A DNA stretch of 64,000 nt from Mixophyes australis (Eukaryota > Chordata > Amphibia > Anura > Limnodynastidae). The position numbers were made by a program, and so were the translations under genes. How positions within the stretch are numbered: position 1 is the stretch's first letter; each line of letters opens with the position of its first letter. The stretch covers positions 317,439,706 through 317,503,705 of the forward strand of contig JAVHZZ010000004.1 of assembly GCA_036250195.1 (NCBI GenBank). Reading direction: 5' to 3'. Below are positions 62,942-64,000 of the stretch, one piece after another. The notes below the pieces were generated by a model, which was given only the letters and a program-made list of their open reading frames with translations, had not been told where the DNA came from and searched no databases.

Positions 62942-64000
62942 ACAGTTCCCAGATAAACCAAACAGAAAGCACTTAACAATTTGGAAATTGAAAAGTCAGA
63001 GATTTCAAAGACTCAAAAAATGTATTAGTCTTACATGTATCCTATTTCAAATAGGGTAATTGCTTACCTACAGTCAAGAAGTGGAGCTGTTCTAACAGGT
63101 TGATCTTCAGTTTGAGTTCCAAGTTAAACTAAAATTCCCATGCACTTGTAATCCTTTTATAAGCCTAAACAATACAGTCACCAGCCAATCTGAAGTGAGA
63201 TGACCTTTTCTTTGTCTTTCCCCAATAGAGGGGTGGGGCAATCTGGCTTTAAGACAAATGGAGGTGCCTATTTCATTTACATATGCATACAAGACACTCT
63301 CTGCATAACAATAGGCATGGCTTGGATGAAACTTTCAATCAGATGATTCCAGAGATTCCAAGGAACTTGCTTCCTGTAGATAATTGACATCTTATATACT
63401 AAAGATCCTAATGAATTGTAATATTTTTCAATGTTATCATAAAACATTAAACATGTGTTGGAAATCTTAAGTTGTAACTAATGTGTAAAGCAATATGGAG
63501 AAATACCATATAAAGCATTGGTATATGCTAAATGGTGTCCAAATCCTATTGTATATAAGCATTCTAGAACCAGCAAGTGTTCTAGAAGACATCATAACAA
63601 TGTCCCTAAATCTGAACATTCCAAATATATCTGTCTAGCAACTATACATTTTGTGGTGCTTTGTTGCAGTAAATAATACTGGCAAATATATGTATGAACA
63701 GATTAAAACATTAATCCTTTAAAAATGCTATGGATAGAAAGTGTTGTGCCATTAAACAAATATAGTGATGCACCATTTCTAGAGCAGGATGTTTAACATG
63801 CCCAAAATAACAACTGAATGCAAACAAGCTAAGTATAAGAACTAGATTTTCAAGCTCAAAAATGGTCAAGGGAAGCACTAACGTTAGATTTCTATGTAAA
63901 TCTAGAAAACCTAAAAGGCAATACAACCCAAAATAAATATATCCGACTGGAAGATGTTGCCCAATGCCTACAATGCCCAAAACAGGAAGCACTTTCTCAC
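62942..64000. repeat. Repeat unit 34 (partial, haplotype II)
   Basis: The first 1,059 bp of a unit, cut by the window edge inside repeat A. T at u84 (63025) is shared with units 30 and 32, but A at u883 and u939 mark haplotype II, so it is another mosaic. Confidence 0.96.

Larger units (their letters stand above)
1..64000. repeat. Tandem macrosatellite array of a 1,901-bp unit (33 complete units plus one partial)
   Basis: The same sequence block recurs head to tail from the first to the last base, always in the same orientation. Unit starts, anchored on ACAGTTCCCAGATAAACC, fall at 1, 1902, 3801, 5702 and so on to 62942. Spacing is 1,901 bp except for units 2 (1,899), 13 (1,903), 23 (1,462) and 24 (2,548). 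Units 1 and 2 differ at about eight substitutions and one 2-bp indel by eye. Base composition is AT-rich (about 35% G+C in a sample) and strongly CpG-depleted, as in methylated vertebrate DNA. No unique sequence, gene, RNA gene or recognised transposon interrupts the array, so the whole window is non-genic as far as I can see. Both ends are truncated by the window, so true array length is unknown but exceeds 64 kb. I do not recognise the family. Confidence 0.98.

Noticed and set aside
1..64000. CRISPR array or other prokaryotic repeat system
   Set aside because: Units are 1.9 kb with no short repeat-spacer pattern, CpG is depleted, and no cas-like or other bacterial gene is present.
1..64000. 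Ribosomal DNA, 5S, snRNA or histone gene cluster
   Set aside because: The unit is AT-rich throughout and contains no recognisable rRNA, tRNA, snRNA or histone sequence.
1..64000. Tandem endogenous retrovirus or LINE fragments
   Set aside because: No reverse transcriptase, integrase or capsid-like frame, long terminal repeats or poly-A tail with target-site duplication is visible; frames do not exceed 93 codons.
1..64000. Centromeric satellite with CENP-B boxes
   Set aside because: The CpG-containing CENP-B box pattern is not seen around any of the few CpG sites, so there is no sequence support. A centromeric location cannot be excluded.

Overview
The whole 64-kb window is one head-to-tail tandem array of a 1,901-bp, AT-rich repeat unit (a macrosatellite or megasatellite). 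No unique flanking DNA is visible at either edge. I count 33 complete units plus a final partial one (34 in all), taking position 1 as the arbitrary start of unit 1. Neighbouring units differ at only a handful of positions: units 1 and 2 differ at about nine sites by eye, roughly 99.5% identity. I find no convincing protein-coding gene, rRNA, tRNA, CRISPR array or recognisable transposon. Open frames of 61, 93 and 67 codons recur in almost every unit, but their unit-to-unit changes are nearly all amino-acid changing, so I treat them as non-coding.

Organism: unit 1 has only 8 CpG sites in 1,901 bp, where roughly 55-60 would be expected at its estimated 35% G+C. Several variable sites are CpG versus TpG or CpA. 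That points to a heavily CpG-methylated nuclear genome, most likely a vertebrate. I cannot name the species or chromosome.

Unit layout (u = position within a unit): copy B at u34-110; two TTCTAGAA motifs and a GAACATTC at u621-680; a short hairpin at u944-963; repeat A at u988-1122; a 13-bp doublet at u1128-1158; an ATTTGCAT octamer at u1350 with a TATAAAAG box at u1389; copy B' at u1560-1638; repeat A' at u1635-1769. A and A' are 133/135 identical and lie exactly 647 bp apart.

Array layout: nearly all units are 1,901 bp. Unit 2 is 1,899, unit 13 is 1,903, unit 23 is 1,462 (439-bp deletion with 3-bp microhomology) and unit 24 is 2,548 (647-bp duplication with a hybrid A'/A repeat at the junction). 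Two linked sites (u883, u939) define three haplotypes: I (G,G), II (A,A) and III (G,A). They run in blocks: 1 III, 2 I, 3 III, 4-9 I, 10-15 II, 16 III, 17 I, 18 III, 19-23 II, 24 III, 25-26 I, 27 II, 28-33 I, 34 II. On top of this, rare variants are often shared by every second unit (2/4, 10/12, 11/13, 16/18, 28/30/32, 30/32/34). This shows that parts of the array amplified as 3.8-kb dimers, an emerging higher-order repeat. The most informative features are this dimeric structure and the two adjacent rearranged units that record how the array mutates.
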